Origin: Bacteroidales bacterium
Lineage (GTDB): Bacteria > Bacteroidota > Bacteroidia > Bacteroidales > UBA1402
Reading direction: 5' to 3'
Length of the DNA stretch: 64,000 nt
Assembly (NCBI GenBank): GCA_021373135.1
Contig: JAJFTH010000003.1
Span: 806,001-870,000, forward strand
The position numbers and the translations under genes are program-made. Below, piece after piece: positions 1-8,987 of the stretch. Position 1 is the stretch's first letter, and each line of letters opens with the position of its first letter. The notes beneath the pieces are model-generated. The model ran no database searches, was not told where the DNA came from, and saw only the letters and a program-made list of their open reading frames with translations.

Positions 1-1
1 A

Positions 2-343
2 AACCGCCTGCACCCGTTCTATATGGTTTACTTGTCCGAAACTGGAGAAGTCGTCTGTAACCACTTATCACCAAAGAAAATGTTGGATTTGATGCGATAC
101 CTTTGCAAAGGAAAGTCAGAGCCCATCCGGGAACTCTGCCGATCTTTTAATCAGGAAACCCGTGATGGCCGAAAAATGGATAAATACTCCGACCTATTGG
201 AAAAAGCCATCCGATCCATTATCCATGTAAAAGATGAAAGTGATATTGACAGCCTGTTTTCTTTGGGTGAAACGACAGCTTTGACCTATAAAATTTCCGG
301 TCTGGAAGATTTTGAACTGGTTTGTTTTTTGGTGGTACGTTAA
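2..343 (+). CDS. C-terminal end of a helicase-related protein (5' end outside window)
   Basis: The open frame runs in from the window edge; the Met at base 23 is internal, since codons for N-R-L-H-P-F-Y precede it without a stop. Only about 113 residues are visible, ending in hydrophobic residues before a TAA. No helicase motif lies in the visible part. The call rests on context: in Bacteroidetes a helicase gene commonly precedes a DUF4391 gene and a type III-like Mod/Res pair, and the DUF4391 gene follows here after 12 bases. It probably belongs to the same operon and works on DNA with the methylase/restriction genes downstream. The sequence upstream of base 1 would settle the identity. Confidence 0.5.
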   Translation, partial: NRLHPFYMVYLSETGEVVCNHLSPKKMLDLMRYLCKGKSEPIRELCRSFNQETRDGRKMDKYSDLLEKAIRSIIHVKDESDIDSLFSLGETTALTYKISGLEDFELVCFLVVR

Positions 344-355
344 ATTGATTTGACA

Positions 356-1012
356 ATGATACATTTTCCGGAGAGTACCAAAGTTGGCTTAAAAATACCC
401 AAGGAGAAGTTCTACGCCAATATGGAGATGACAGCCGATATGAAGCGTCGCTTCATCAACCTCATCGATCACATCATTTGGCAATACAAGCTCTCCGGTA
501 CTACCTTAAATGTTGGAAAAGGGTCTATGGTTATTGAGATAGACGTGTTTGGGGTTTATCTAAAAATCAAGGATATCAATACGGCCTTGTTTGACTTTAT
601 CGAGCAGAACTTTCCAAGACACACGTTATTTATTTTAATCTACGAAGAGGAAGCAAAGCTTCTGGTCAGTTATAAAGAACCAATTACAAACCGCCCGGGT
701 AAATTCAAGATTTTAGAAAAATTCCAGACTAGCTGGATGCCTATGACTCAGCTTGAACTTACCATTGACGGATTAAACATGGATCAGGTGTATGAATCCT
801 TGGTCAAACAAATCGGGAAAATCAAAGTAGAACGAGAAAATCCTCTACGCATCGGTCAATCCATTCTGAACCAACAGACCAAAGAGAAGTTACAAAAGCA
901 AATACTGCTACTTGAAAAGAAGATGCACAACGAGAAACAATTCAATATACAGCTAAAAATTTCAAACGAAATCAAATCACTGGAAAAAGAACTTACAAAA
1001 ATTGGCAAATAA
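356..1012 (+). CDS. DUF4391 domain protein of a restriction-like operon
   Basis: The protein has 218 residues. The start at ATG 356 (M-I-H-F-P-E-S) is preferred over the in-frame TTG at 350 because DUF4391 proteins begin with a short peptide leading into an 'IPKEKFY'-type motif, seen here near residues 15-21. The C-terminal third (about residues 165-218) is rich in Lys, Gln, Glu and Leu and looks like a coiled coil. The biochemical role of DUF4391 is not established; members are regularly found between a helicase gene and type III-like methyltransferase/restriction genes, as here. It lies 12 bases after the helicase end, so the two are probably co-transcribed. Confidence 0.72.
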   Translation: MIHFPESTKVGLKIPKEKFYANMEMTADMKRRFINLIDHIIWQYKLSGTTLNVGKGSMVIEIDVFGVYLKIKDINTALFDFIEQNFPRHTLFILIYEEEAKLLVSYKEPITNRPGKFKILEKFQTSWMPMTQLELTIDGLNMDQVYESLVKQIGKIKVERENPLRIGQSILNQQTKEKLQKQILLLEKKMHNEKQFNIQLKISNEIKSLEKELTKIGK

Positions 1013-1069
1013 GCCCCAGTAGATTATCATTCATATCATATCTGTCAGGTATAAGCAGACAATAGAACT

Positions 1070-1088
1070 ATAAGAAAATGTTTCTTAT
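1070..1088. terminator. AT-rich hairpin between convergent genes
   Basis: A perfect 8-bp inverted repeat (ATAAGAAA / TTTCTTAT) with a 3-base loop sits between the end of the DUF4391 gene and the stop of the reversed RloB gene. It could serve as a weak bidirectional terminator. The stem is all A/T apart from one G-C pair, so the call is tentative. Confidence 0.3.
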
Positions 1089-1754
1089 TTAAATTAGCTT
1101 TTCAACCAATTTATATACGTCAGTACCTATTCTTGAAGGATAATCTTCTTCCGTATTTGCTATTCTTTTTGCATTAACAATTGCATCATAAACCTTAGGC
1201 AAAAACAATCTTGGATCAGGTGTCTTGTTATACCCTCTCCCATTCTTTATACAATTAGCAAGAACCTTATCGATATAATTTTTATTTGCACTAATTTTTT
1301 TGTTTTCAAAAATTGCCCTCTGCTCATCTTCAGAAAAAGAAGACAATGAAGTTAAATGCAGAATAAGCCAGATCTCAAAACAAGGATTGCTCATTGCCAT
1401 AAAAAAATTCTTTTCCTTTTTACAATCCTCAACCAACGCAGAAATATCCAGTCGATGTATCGTTTCCCAATCATCCCGATCTATGATTAGCCAGAATTCA
1501 TCTGTAGACTTAAAGTTATAATCTTTTTTCGCTTGAGACAATAATGATTTTACGCTTATTGGATTACTTCCGGCATTCTTGGGACGTTTTAATGGAATTG
1601 TTTCTATTTGGCCTGAATCATTAAAATATTTTGATTGCCTTAGATCTTCAAAATATTTTTTTTCTGATTTAGTCCCTTCATAAGATAGTACGTAGAATTT
1701 TTCAGCATCAGCAAAACCTCCTCTACGAACTAAAGGGATTGATTCTCTTGGCAT
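1089..1754 (-). CDS. rloB: RloB-like TOPRIM protein
   Basis: The protein has 221 residues and a TOPRIM-type layout as in the RloB family: an N-terminal strand followed by E-G-T-K-S-E (E26, E31), and later a hydrophobic strand ending in D-R-D-D (D92, D94), the acidic pair expected to bind metal. Its start follows the RloA stop by one base, so the two are translated as a unit. RloA/RloB pairs were first described as genes linked to restriction loci; the AbiL phage-exclusion pair has a similar make-up (from memory). The likely role is nuclease effector controlled by the RloA ATPase (inference). The pair is inverted relative to the surrounding restriction genes and is visibly richer in A/T, consistent with insertion. 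Confidence 0.8.
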   Translation of the reverse strand: MPRESIPLVRRGGFADAEKFYVLSYEGTKSEKKYFEDLRQSKYFNDSGQIETIPLKRPKNAGSNPISVKSLLSQAKKDYNFKSTDEFWLIIDRDDWETIHRLDISALVEDCKKEKNFFMAMSNPCFEIWLILHLTSLSSFSEDEQRAIFENKKISANKNYIDKVLANCIKNGRGYNKTPDPRLFLPKVYDAIVNAKRIANTEEDYPSRIGTDVYKLVEKLI

Positions 1755-1755
1755 A

Positions 1756-3132
1756 TTAATTCAGCTTAATAGTTGTCAATTCATATCTATTACCAAAACG
1801 AGGAACGGCTTTGTATCTGCCTAACAAGTAATCTTTTCTTATCTCCTTATCAAATCGAATATTGTAATCCTCCAGTGAATGTAAATGACTTGCTCCATCC
1901 TTATCTTTAACGACAAACCATATCTCATCTATTCTAAATAACTTTTGAGTTAACAAAGAGGATTCGTGACTAGCAACAATTAGTTGGCTATTAATATCTG
2001 AAGAAAACTCTAAGAATAAGTCAAAAATATCATAAATAAGATTTGGGTGAAGACTACGCTCCATCTCGTCAATAACAAAAACATTGCCCCCTTTAAGTAA
2101 GTCCATTATTAGTGGAATATAATCGATAATGCGATTTGTTCCATCGGATTCGTCTTTTGTATCAAAATATTCAGGCTCTTTGCGCCCGATAACATCATGT
2201 TTTGTCATGAATTTCTGTGTGCGGATATTTTCCCCATTTCTAGATATAAAATAGGTAAATTCCGGTGTAGTAAGTATAGACCTAATATCTTCAGATTTAC
2301 TGTTCAATAAATCGTTCTTAATACTGTCAATAATTTCTATTGGGATATTGGTATTCTTCAAATTAACATCATGCAAACAGATACCATTTATACCCGTGCC
2401 AAAATAGTTAAGAAGTTCTTCAAATGTTTTATGTAATGTCTCATTATCAACTAATTCTGATTTTATACCTTCTTTGTATTTGTCATCCGGGGAAATTACT
2501 TTTAAAGAGTTTAGAAACCAATCATAAACTGCTAATAAATCAGAAACATCTTCAACATTTTCTTTTACTTTTCTGGAAATAACTTCCTTCAAAAATAACC
2601 GATTATCAGGAGTCCCTTTTGCAACAAACTTTAGAAAAAGGGCATGTTCCTCTTTATTATTTCTTTTTAATAAAGGAGTTATATTGAAAGAATCACTTTT
2701 TGAAGAATCTCTTTCATAAATAAGTTTTTCAGCGCCAGACTTACTTGTTATCTCATATAGCCATTCCTCTACAATTTGCTTATTGTTAAACACAAACCCA
2801 TAAGCATAATTTTTTCCATTTTGTTGTATTTCAAACTCCATACGAGAATTCTTAGAAACTGCATTTGCGTTGAGCCTGAATTTTTCATAATCAATCATTT
2901 GCTCGCTGGATAATTCTCTAAGGACCATTTTCTTCCCAAAAGAAATAGCTTTTATCAGGTTGGATTTACCGGAGGCATTTGCGCCAAAAACAACACTTGT
3001 TTTGAGAGTGGAAATTCCTTTAATGGGTGTTGTTTTATGATTTTTTTTCAATAAACCTCTTCCTGGTATCATTGAAAAAATAACTCTTTCGTTGAAAGAA
3101 AGGAAATTTTCTACAGAGAAGCGGATTAACAT
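1756..3132 (-). CDS. rloA: RloA-like AAA ATPase (OLD/ABC-type)
   Basis: The protein has 458 residues. Residues 1-15 (M-L-I-R-F-S-V-E-N-F-L-S-F) are the typical opening of OLD/SMC-like ATPases. The Walker A is G-A-N-A-S-G-K-S at residues 50-57, and a Walker B (V-F-V-I-D-E-M-E-R-S-L-H-P) lies in the last third, followed by an A-S-H switch region. It should act as the ATP-dependent sensor or motor for RloB, encoded one base downstream. A possible -7 element (TACATTTG on the minus strand, 3163 to 3156) precedes the start; no clear -33 box was found at the usual spacing. No frame damage is visible. Confidence 0.85.
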   Translation of the reverse strand: MLIRFSVENFLSFNERVIFSMIPGRGLLKKNHKTTPIKGISTLKTSVVFGANASGKSNLIKAISFGKKMVLRELSSEQMIDYEKFRLNANAVSKNSRMEFEIQQNGKNYAYGFVFNNKQIVEEWLYEITSKSGAEKLIYERDSSKSDSFNITPLLKRNNKEEHALFLKFVAKGTPDNRLFLKEVISRKVKENVEDVSDLLAVYDWFLNSLKVISPDDKYKEGIKSELVDNETLHKTFEELLNYFGTGINGICLHDVNLKNTNIPIEIIDSIKNDLLNSKSEDIRSILTTPEFTYFISRNGENIRTQKFMTKHDVIGRKEPEYFDTKDESDGTNRIIDYIPLIMDLLKGGNVFVIDEMERSLHPNLIYDIFDLFLEFSSDINSQLIVASHESSLLTQKLFRIDEIWFVVKDKDGASHLHSLEDYNIRFDKEIRKDYLLGRYKAVPRFGNRYELTTIKLN

Positions 3133-3253
3133 GGCTATTTATGTTTTATTTTTCGCAAATGTAGTGAAAAAATCACATCTAACTCTATTTGTTATTGTTT
3201 TTTATACAAAACCAAGTAGATAAAAGGTGTGTAGGTTTAATAATAATTAGAAT

Positions 3254-3297
3254 TTTGACAGTAAATGTAGCTTTCTGTCAAATTATAGTTATATTCG
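3254..3297 (+). promoter_or_regulatory. Inverted repeat and -7-like box upstream of the DUF6577 gene
   Basis: An 8-bp perfect inverted repeat (TTTGACAG at 3254-3261, CTGTCAAA at 3275-3282, 13-base spacer) lies just upstream of the next gene, and a TATATTCG box (3290-3297; one mismatch to TAnnTTTG) ends seven bases before the ATG. The repeat could be an operator for the winged-helix protein that follows. No good -33 box at normal spacing was found, so the promoter part is weaker than the repeat. Confidence 0.4.
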
Positions 3298-3303
3298 CAG
3301 CAA

Positions 3304-4026
3304 ATGAAACAAATGACCTTAGATGCACTACATACCGATGAATTAAAAAAATCGTTCACTCATAAAGACGTTTTTAATATATATGATATTGGTTCTTTCT
3401 ATCAGTCAATGGAACCAAGTGTGCCCCAATCTACCGTCAACTGGAGAATCTACAAATTGGTCGAAAGAGGAATTATCCAACGAGTTGGAAGAGGGAAATA
3501 TCAAATAGGTGGAAGTTCTTTTTTTGAACCCGGGATCACCAGAAAAATGATTCAGGTAAATCGATACATGAAAAAGCAATTTCCATATATTAAATATATA
3601 GTGTGGCATATTGGAGACATTAATACTTTTTCACAGCACCTGTTCAATAAAGACATCACATTCGTGGAAGTAGAAAGAGACAGCGTAGAATCTGTTATCG
3701 AACAACTTCGGGATAAATTCAAATACGTACAGGACAGTCGGACTACTTCTTATCTGTACCCGAATGAAAGCGTTATTATGGTCCGTCCCTTAGTTACCGG
3801 CGCACCTGTCCAAACCGTCCAAGCCATCCCGACCACCACCCTTGAAAAAATATTGGTGGACATTTATTTCGACAAAGTTTTTGATTTCTTTCAAGGATAT
3901 GAACTGTCTCTAATTTTTAAGAATGCTTTTTCCGGTTACACCATCCATAAGGAACGTCTGCTTAGATATGCCAGCCGAAAGGAAAAACGAGCAGTCATCA
4001 GTGAGTTCATTCAAACAATAAAATAA
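3304..4026 (+). CDS. DUF6577-type winged-helix protein, AbiEi-like N-terminus
   Basis: The protein has 240 residues. Residues about 40-70 read as a winged helix (S-T-V-N-W-R-I-Y-K-L-V-E-R-G-I-I-Q-R-V-G-R-G-K-Y), the same kind of start found in AbiEi antitoxins and in the Bacteroidetes DUF6577 family. The remainder contains alternating strands and helices with no catalytic motif that I recognise. A second ATG three codons in (3313) is an alternative start, plausible because the -7-like box sits so close to 3304. The stop lies 11 bases before the Mod gene, so it is probably in the Mod/Res operon and could control it or the inserted genes. An inverted repeat upstream supports autoregulation (inference). 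Confidence 0.65.
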   Translation: MKQMTLDALHTDELKKSFTHKDVFNIYDIGSFYQSMEPSVPQSTVNWRIYKLVERGIIQRVGRGKYQIGGSSFFEPGITRKMIQVNRYMKKQFPYIKYIVWHIGDINTFSQHLFNKDITFVEVERDSVESVIEQLRDKFKYVQDSRTTSYLYPNESVIMVRPLVTGAPVQTVQAIPTTTLEKILVDIYFDKVFDFFQGYELSLIFKNAFSGYTIHKERLLRYASRKEKRAVISEFIQTIK

Positions 4027-4037
4027 ATACATCCAAT

Positions 4038-5948
4038 ATGGAAAAAATGAAGATGGAGTCAGCGAATCTGGCCGAACAGAATATCGATAGAATAGCCGCC
4101 TTGTTTCCGAACGTCATCACCGAGGCAAAAGATAATAACGGTAAACTGAAACGAGCCATCAACTTTGATCTTTTGAGGCAGATGCTTTCTGAGGATGTGG
4201 TAGAAGGTGATGAGTGTTACGATTTTACCTGGGTGGGTAAAAAACAATCCATCATTGAAGGCAATAGACCCATCCGTAAAACACTCCGCCCATGTCCGGA
4301 AGAGAGTAAGGACTGGGAGAAGACAGGCAATCTGTACATTGAGGGGGACAACCTTGACGTGTTAAAGCTCTTGCAGGGTTCGTATCAGAATACCATTAAG
4401 ATGATCTATATTGATCCGCCGTACAATACGGGAAACGACTTCGTTTACCGGGATAATTTTGCTGTATCCAAAGAAGACTACGAAGAAGATCTGGGTCTAT
4501 TTGATGAAGATGAAAACCGCCTTTTCAAGAACAACGAAAGCAACGGAAGGTATCATTCGGACTGGTGCAGTATGCTGTATCCAAGATTGCAACTGGCGAG
4601 AAATTTATTGAAGGATGATGGAGTGATTTTTATTTCGATTGATGATAACGAAGTAGATAACTTGAGAAAAATTGGTGATGAGGTTTTTGGCGAAGATAAC
4701 TTTATTGGACAATGGAATTGGTTTAAAAGTGCTACACCCCCAAACTTATCAAAGAAAATTAAAAAGAATATTGAGTATATTCTTTGCTATGAGAGAAAAA
4801 AAACAAATATAAAATATAAAGGGCTGCAAAAAACAAGCGTTAGCAACAACGGTTTAATGAATCAAACTAATAAATTTGCGACGTTAGTATTTCCATCTAA
4901 CATTGTTCAAACCAATATGGTCGAAGGTATTTATAGAAAAGGCAAATATGGAACTGATAGCTATGAAATCAATCTCTTAAATGATGCTGTGGTTAAAAAT
5001 GGAGTCTTTACTTCTGAAATTAAACTTGAAGGCAAGTTTAAGTGGGGGCAAGATAACTTATTAAAAGAAATTAGCAATGGTACAATAATATCAATAAAAA
5101 CCTCAAGTTTTTCTCCTTCATACGAAAAAAGCGAATATGATCCCGAAGTTCCACCAAATTTAATTGATAAGAATGTTAGTGTGGATACAACTGAAAATGC
5201 AGGGAAAAAACTTTCAGAATTATTTGATGGAATTAAAGTCTTTGATTATCCCAAGCCTGTAAACTTGATCATGTATTTAAGTAGATTTGTCTGTGAAAAA
5301 TATGACACTATTCTTGATTTTTTCTCTGGTTCCGCAACAACCGCCAACGCTGTCATGCAACTAAACTCTGAAGACGGAGGTAATCGGAAATTCATTATGG
5401 TTCAACTGCCCGAACTCTGTGACGAAAAAAGCGAAGCCTTTAAAGCCGGCTACAAGAACATCTGTGAAATCGGTAAGGAACGCATCAGCAGGGCAGGCAA
5501 AAAAATCAAAGAAGAGGCCGGGTTGAACGGACAAAGCCTGGATACCGGCTTTCGCGTCCTTAAACTCGACTCTACCAATATGAAGGAGGTATATTACAGT
5601 CCGGCAGATTACAGTCAGCAACTGCTTCTGAATATGGAAAGTAACATCAAGGAAGACCGTTCCGATCTGGACCTGTTGTATGGGATCATGACTGAATGGT
5701 GCTTACCATTATCACTATCACATGTCACAGAAATAATCGAGGGTATCAAAGTGCATTTTGTCAATGACAACGATTTGGTCGCCTGCTTCGACGAAAACAT
5801 TAGCGAAATAGTCGTTAAGGACATCGCTCACCGAAAACCGACCCGGGTGGTCTTCCGTGACAACTCCTTTGCCAATAGTCCCGACAAAATAAATGTTTCC
5901 GAGATTTTCAAGGTCATTTCTCCCGAGACCACCATTAAAGTCATTTGA
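4038..5948 (+). CDS. mod: Type III restriction-modification methyltransferase (Mod)
   Basis: The protein has 636 residues and is a beta-class adenine-N6 DNA methyltransferase. The catalytic motif IV is D-P-P-Y at residues 126-129 (within I-Y-I-D-P-P-Y-N-T-G), and the S-adenosylmethionine-binding motif I is D-F-F-S-G-S-A-T-T beginning at residue 427; this IV-before-I order is characteristic of the beta class. The roughly 240 residues between the motifs form the target recognition region. Its DNA (about 4,620-5,330) is visibly richer in A/T than either flank, suggesting that the specificity domain was exchanged. The stop is separated from the Res start by a single base, so the two are coupled. 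It should methylate the host sites and give Res its sequence specificity. Confidence 0.93.
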   Translation: MEKMKMESANLAEQNIDRIAALFPNVITEAKDNNGKLKRAINFDLLRQMLSEDVVEGDECYDFTWVGKKQSIIEGNRPIRKTLRPCPEESKDWEKTGNLYIEGDNLDVLKLLQGSYQNTIKMIYIDPPYNTGNDFVYRDNFAVSKEDYEEDLGLFDEDENRLFKNNESNGRYHSDWCSMLYPRLQLARNLLKDDGVIFISIDDNEVDNLRKIGDEVFGEDNFIGQWNWFKSATPPNLSKKIKKNIEYILCYERKKTNIKYKGLQKTSVSNNGLMNQTNKFATLVFPSNIVQTNMVEGIYRKGKYGTDSYEINLLNDAVVKNGVFTSEIKLEGKFKWGQDNLLKEISNGTIISIKTSSFSPSYEKSEYDPEVPPNLIDKNVSVDTTENAGKKLSELFDGIKVFDYPKPVNLIMYLSRFVCEKYDTILDFFSGSATTANAVMQLNSEDGGNRKFIMVQLPELCDEKSEAFKAGYKNICEIGKERISRAGKKIKEEAGLNGQSLDTGFRVLKLDSTNMKEVYYSPADYSQQLLLNMESNIKEDRSDLDLLYGIMTEWCLPLSLSHVTEIIEGIKVHFVNDNDLVACFDENISEIVVKDIAHRKPTRVVFRDNSFANSPDKINVSEIFKVISPETTIKVI

Positions 5949-5949
5949 T

Positions 5950-8900
5950 ATGAAGCTGAAATTCAAACATCAGAAATTCCAGCTTGACGCTGCCAATGCC
6001 GTGTGTGATGTCTTTGCCGGACAACCTTATCAGGCAGAGAATCCTTATCTGATAGACCAAGGAGATGTAAAGGGACAAACCTCTATAACCGACTTTACTG
6101 GGTTCAGGAATAGCCGAGTAGTTGCTGAATTGACAGATTCAATTGTTTTAGGCAATATACAACGTATCCAGCGGAAGAGCCTGTTGGAACCATCCAAGAA
6201 ACTGGATGGCAGGTACAACCTGACCATCGAAATGGAAACCGGTACCGGTAAAACCTATACCTACATCAAGACCATGTTTGAGCTGAACAAGCGATACGGC
6301 TGGAACAAGTTTATCGTGGTAGTACCTTCAATCGCCATACGCGAGGGCGTGTATAAATCGTTTGAGATCACTCAGGAACACTTTGCCGAAGAGTACAACA
6401 AGAAAATCAACTTTTTCATCTACAACTCAACCCAGTTGGCTGAAATTGACCGTTTCGCCAGTGATAACACGCTGAGCGTAATGATTATCAATACACAGGC
6501 CTTCAATGCTTCCGGGAAAGATGCCAGACGTATCACCATGAAACTGGACAGTTTCCGAAGCAGACGCCCCATGGATGTGATTGCCAAAACCAATCCCATT
6601 ATCATCATTGATGAGCCGCAAAAGGTGGAAGGTGCTACCACCAAGATAAAAATGAAGGATTTCAATCCTTTGTTTACCTTGCGTTATTCGGCTACGCACA
6701 AGAAGGATGCACTGTACAACATGATTTACCGGTTGGACGCCATGGAAGCCTACAACAAACGACTGGTCAAAAAGATTGCAGTCAAGGGTATTACCTCAAC
6801 AGGCACAACGGCAACCGAAGGATATGTTTATCTGGAGGGTATCAACATCTTTAAGGACAAAAACCCAACGGCCAATCTGGGTTTTGAAATCAAACAATCC
6901 TCCTCCGTAAAGCAGAAGGTTCGACAAGTGTTTGTCGGCTATAACCTTTACGATAAGTCCGGCGAGTTAGAGCAGTACAGAAATGGGTACATCGTGTCCG
7001 ACATTGACGCCCGTGACAATTCCCTGACGTTTCAGAATGGCATTAAGATTTATGCCGGTGATGTCATGGGTGCAGTGAATCTTGATCAACTGCGTCGTGT
7101 TCAGATTCGGGAAACCATCCTTTCTCACATCGAAAAAGAACGGCAACTGTTTGGCAAAGGCATCAAGGTGCTGAGTCTGTTCTTTATTGATGAGGTAGCT
7201 TGTTACAAGCAGTACGAGGGTAGTCAAGCCTACAATGGCAAATATGCAGATATGTTTGAAGAGGAGTATGAGGATGTTGTCAGCAATCTGGAACCGGAAC
7301 TTTTCGATGGTGATTACTTGAAATATCTGGATGCATCTACCGCTCACACGGTACATGCCGGCTATTTTTCCATCGATAAGAACAAACATTTCGTGGAAGG
7401 CAAGTTGGAAAGGAAATCCAGTGAGTCCAACGATGTGGATGCCTACGACCTAATCATGAAGGACAAGGAACGCTTGCTTTCTTTTCAGGAGCCGGTACGT
7501 TTCATCTTCTCTCACTCAGCCCTTCGGGAAGGCTGGGATAACCCGAACGTTTTCCAGATTTGTACGCTGAAACAAAGTTCATCCGAAGTGGGTAAACGTC
7601 AGGAAGTGGGGCGTGGTTTAAGGCTTTGTGTCAATCAACTGGGTGATAGGATGGATACGGCTACCCTTGGCGAAGAAGTGCATCAGGTGAATATGTTGAC
7701 CGTTATCGCGAGCGAATCGTATGAGAGCTTTGCAAAAGGCCTTCAGACCGAACTCGCCGAAATGGTTGGTGACCGTCCCCTTAAAGTCACCGTCAATCTA
7801 TTTGAAGGAAGGTCTTTTGAAAACGAACTTGGAGAAACACAATGCATCGATACCGATAGTGCAGAGCTTATTTTTGAAAGCCTGATTTCCAATGGGTATA
7901 TCAAAGGAGGGAGTTTAACCGATAAATATTACGAACATAAGGATAGGGAGGCTGTATATCTTGGTGAAGATTTGCCAGTACCCAGACAGACTGTTCTGAA
8001 TATTTTAGATTCTATCTATGATCCAAAACGGATGTTGCCGGAGGATGCCCGCAAAAACAATATTGAACTGAAGCTCGATAAAAACAAGTTTGCAAGAAAG
8101 GACTTCCAGGAACTGTGGAAACGCATCAACATCAAGTCTGCCTATGTGGTTGATTTTGATACCGATGAATTGATTCAAAAAGCCATTCATAAACTTGATT
8201 CAGAGTTGCGCATATCAAAAATCTTCCTGAAAGTGACCACCGGCTCCATGAAAACGATCCAGTCAAAAGAGGCTCTTCAGGAAGGAACGGCCTTTAAGGT
8301 TACTGATACTCACCACGAAAAGCTTGAATTATCCACGACCAACAAGGTAAAATACGATTTGGTAGGCAAAGTGGTTGAAGATACAGGATTGACCCGGGCA
8401 ACAGTTGTCAAAATACTTGCCGGAATGCAACCTGCCGTCTTTGATCAATTCAAGTTCAACCCGGAAGAATTTATTCTAAAAGCCTCCGGTCTCATCAACG
8501 AAGAAAAAGCGACCGTCATTATCCAGCACATCACCTACAATAAACTGGAGGATACGTTTGGTACCGACATTTTTACGGAGCCAACCATGAAAGGCAAGTT
8601 GGGTGAGAATGCCATCGCTGTTGAAAAACATTTGTACGATTACCTGCTTTTCGATTCTCCCAAAACAGAACGTCCTTTTGCCGAAGCGTTGGAAACCAGT
8701 GAAGAAGTTTCTATTTATGTCAAATTGCCCAAAGGTTTCTATATCAGTACGCCTGTAGGCCGATACAATCCCGACTGGGCCATCGCTTTTAACAAAGGCA
8801 CCGTCAAACATATCTATTTTGTTGCTGAGACCAAAGGCTCCCTGTCAAAAATGGATCTCCGTCTGATTGAAGGGGCAAAAATTCATTGTGCCAGAGAGCA

Positions 8901-8979
8901 TTTCAAAGCCATCAGCACCAACGAGGTGAAATACGATGTGGTGAATAGTTATTCAGATCTAATGGACTTGGTTAAATAG
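5950..8979 (+). CDS. res: Type III restriction enzyme, ATP-dependent Res subunit
   Basis: The protein has 1009 residues. ATG 5950 (M-K-L-K-F-K-H-Q-K-F-Q) directly after the Mod stop is chosen over the upstream in-frame ATG at 5893, which would overlap Mod by 56 bases. Superfamily 2 helicase motifs are in order: Walker A M-E-T-G-T-G-K-T (about residue 97), a D-E-P-Q box in place of DEAD, A-L-R-E-G-W-D-N-P-N, and motif VI Q-E-V-G-R-G-L-R-L. The C-terminus holds a PD-(D/E)XK nuclease signature, N-P-D-W then A-E-T-K, about 930-965. It should cleave DNA after ATP-driven movement from unmodified sites, with Mod. No truncation is visible. Confidence 0.94.
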   Translation: MKLKFKHQKFQLDAANAVCDVFAGQPYQAENPYLIDQGDVKGQTSITDFTGFRNSRVVAELTDSIVLGNIQRIQRKSLLEPSKKLDGRYNLTIEMETGTGKTYTYIKTMFELNKRYGWNKFIVVVPSIAIREGVYKSFEITQEHFAEEYNKKINFFIYNSTQLAEIDRFASDNTLSVMIINTQAFNASGKDARRITMKLDSFRSRRPMDVIAKTNPIIIIDEPQKVEGATTKIKMKDFNPLFTLRYSATHKKDALYNMIYRLDAMEAYNKRLVKKIAVKGITSTGTTATEGYVYLEGINIFKDKNPTANLGFEIKQSSSVKQKVRQVFVGYNLYDKSGELEQYRNGYIVSDIDARDNSLTFQNGIKIYAGDVMGAVNLDQLRRVQIRETILSHIEKERQLFGKGIKVLSLFFIDEVACYKQYEGSQAYNGKYADMFEEEYEDVVSNLEPELFDGDYLKYLDASTAHTVHAGYFSIDKNKHFVEGKLERKSSESNDVDAYDLIMKDKERLLSFQEPVRFIFSHSALREGWDNPNVFQICTLKQSSSEVGKRQEVGRGLRLCVNQLGDRMDTATLGEEVHQVNMLTVIASESYESFAKGLQTELAEMVGDRPLKVTVNLFEGRSFENELGETQCIDTDSAELIFESLISNGYIKGGSLTDKYYEHKDREAVYLGEDLPVPRQTVLNILDSIYDPKRMLPEDARKNNIELKLDKNKFARKDFQELWKRINIKSAYVVDFDTDELIQKAIHKLDSELRISKIFLKVTTGSMKTIQSKEALQEGTAFKVTDTHHEKLELSTTNKVKYDLVGKVVEDTGLTRATVVKILAGMQPAVFDQFKFNPEEFILKASGLINEEKATVIIQHITYNKLEDTFGTDIFTEPTMKGKLGENAIAVEKHLYDYLLFDSPKTERPFAEALETSEEVSIYVKLPKGFYISTPVGRYNPDWAIAFNKGTVKHIYFVAETKGSLSKMDLRLIEGAKIHCAREHFKAISTNEVKYDVVNSYSDLMDLVK

Positions 8980-8987
8980 TCGGAAAA

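Noticed and set aside
88..98. P-loop-like G-S-G-K-T in the 113-residue protein (residues 88-98; DNA near 13,340)
   Set aside because: Lacks the hydrophobic strand before the loop and any Walker B; probably chance.
6967..7389. 140-codon minus-strand frame
   Set aside because: Antisense to the Res gene; the real gene has continuous helicase motifs across it.
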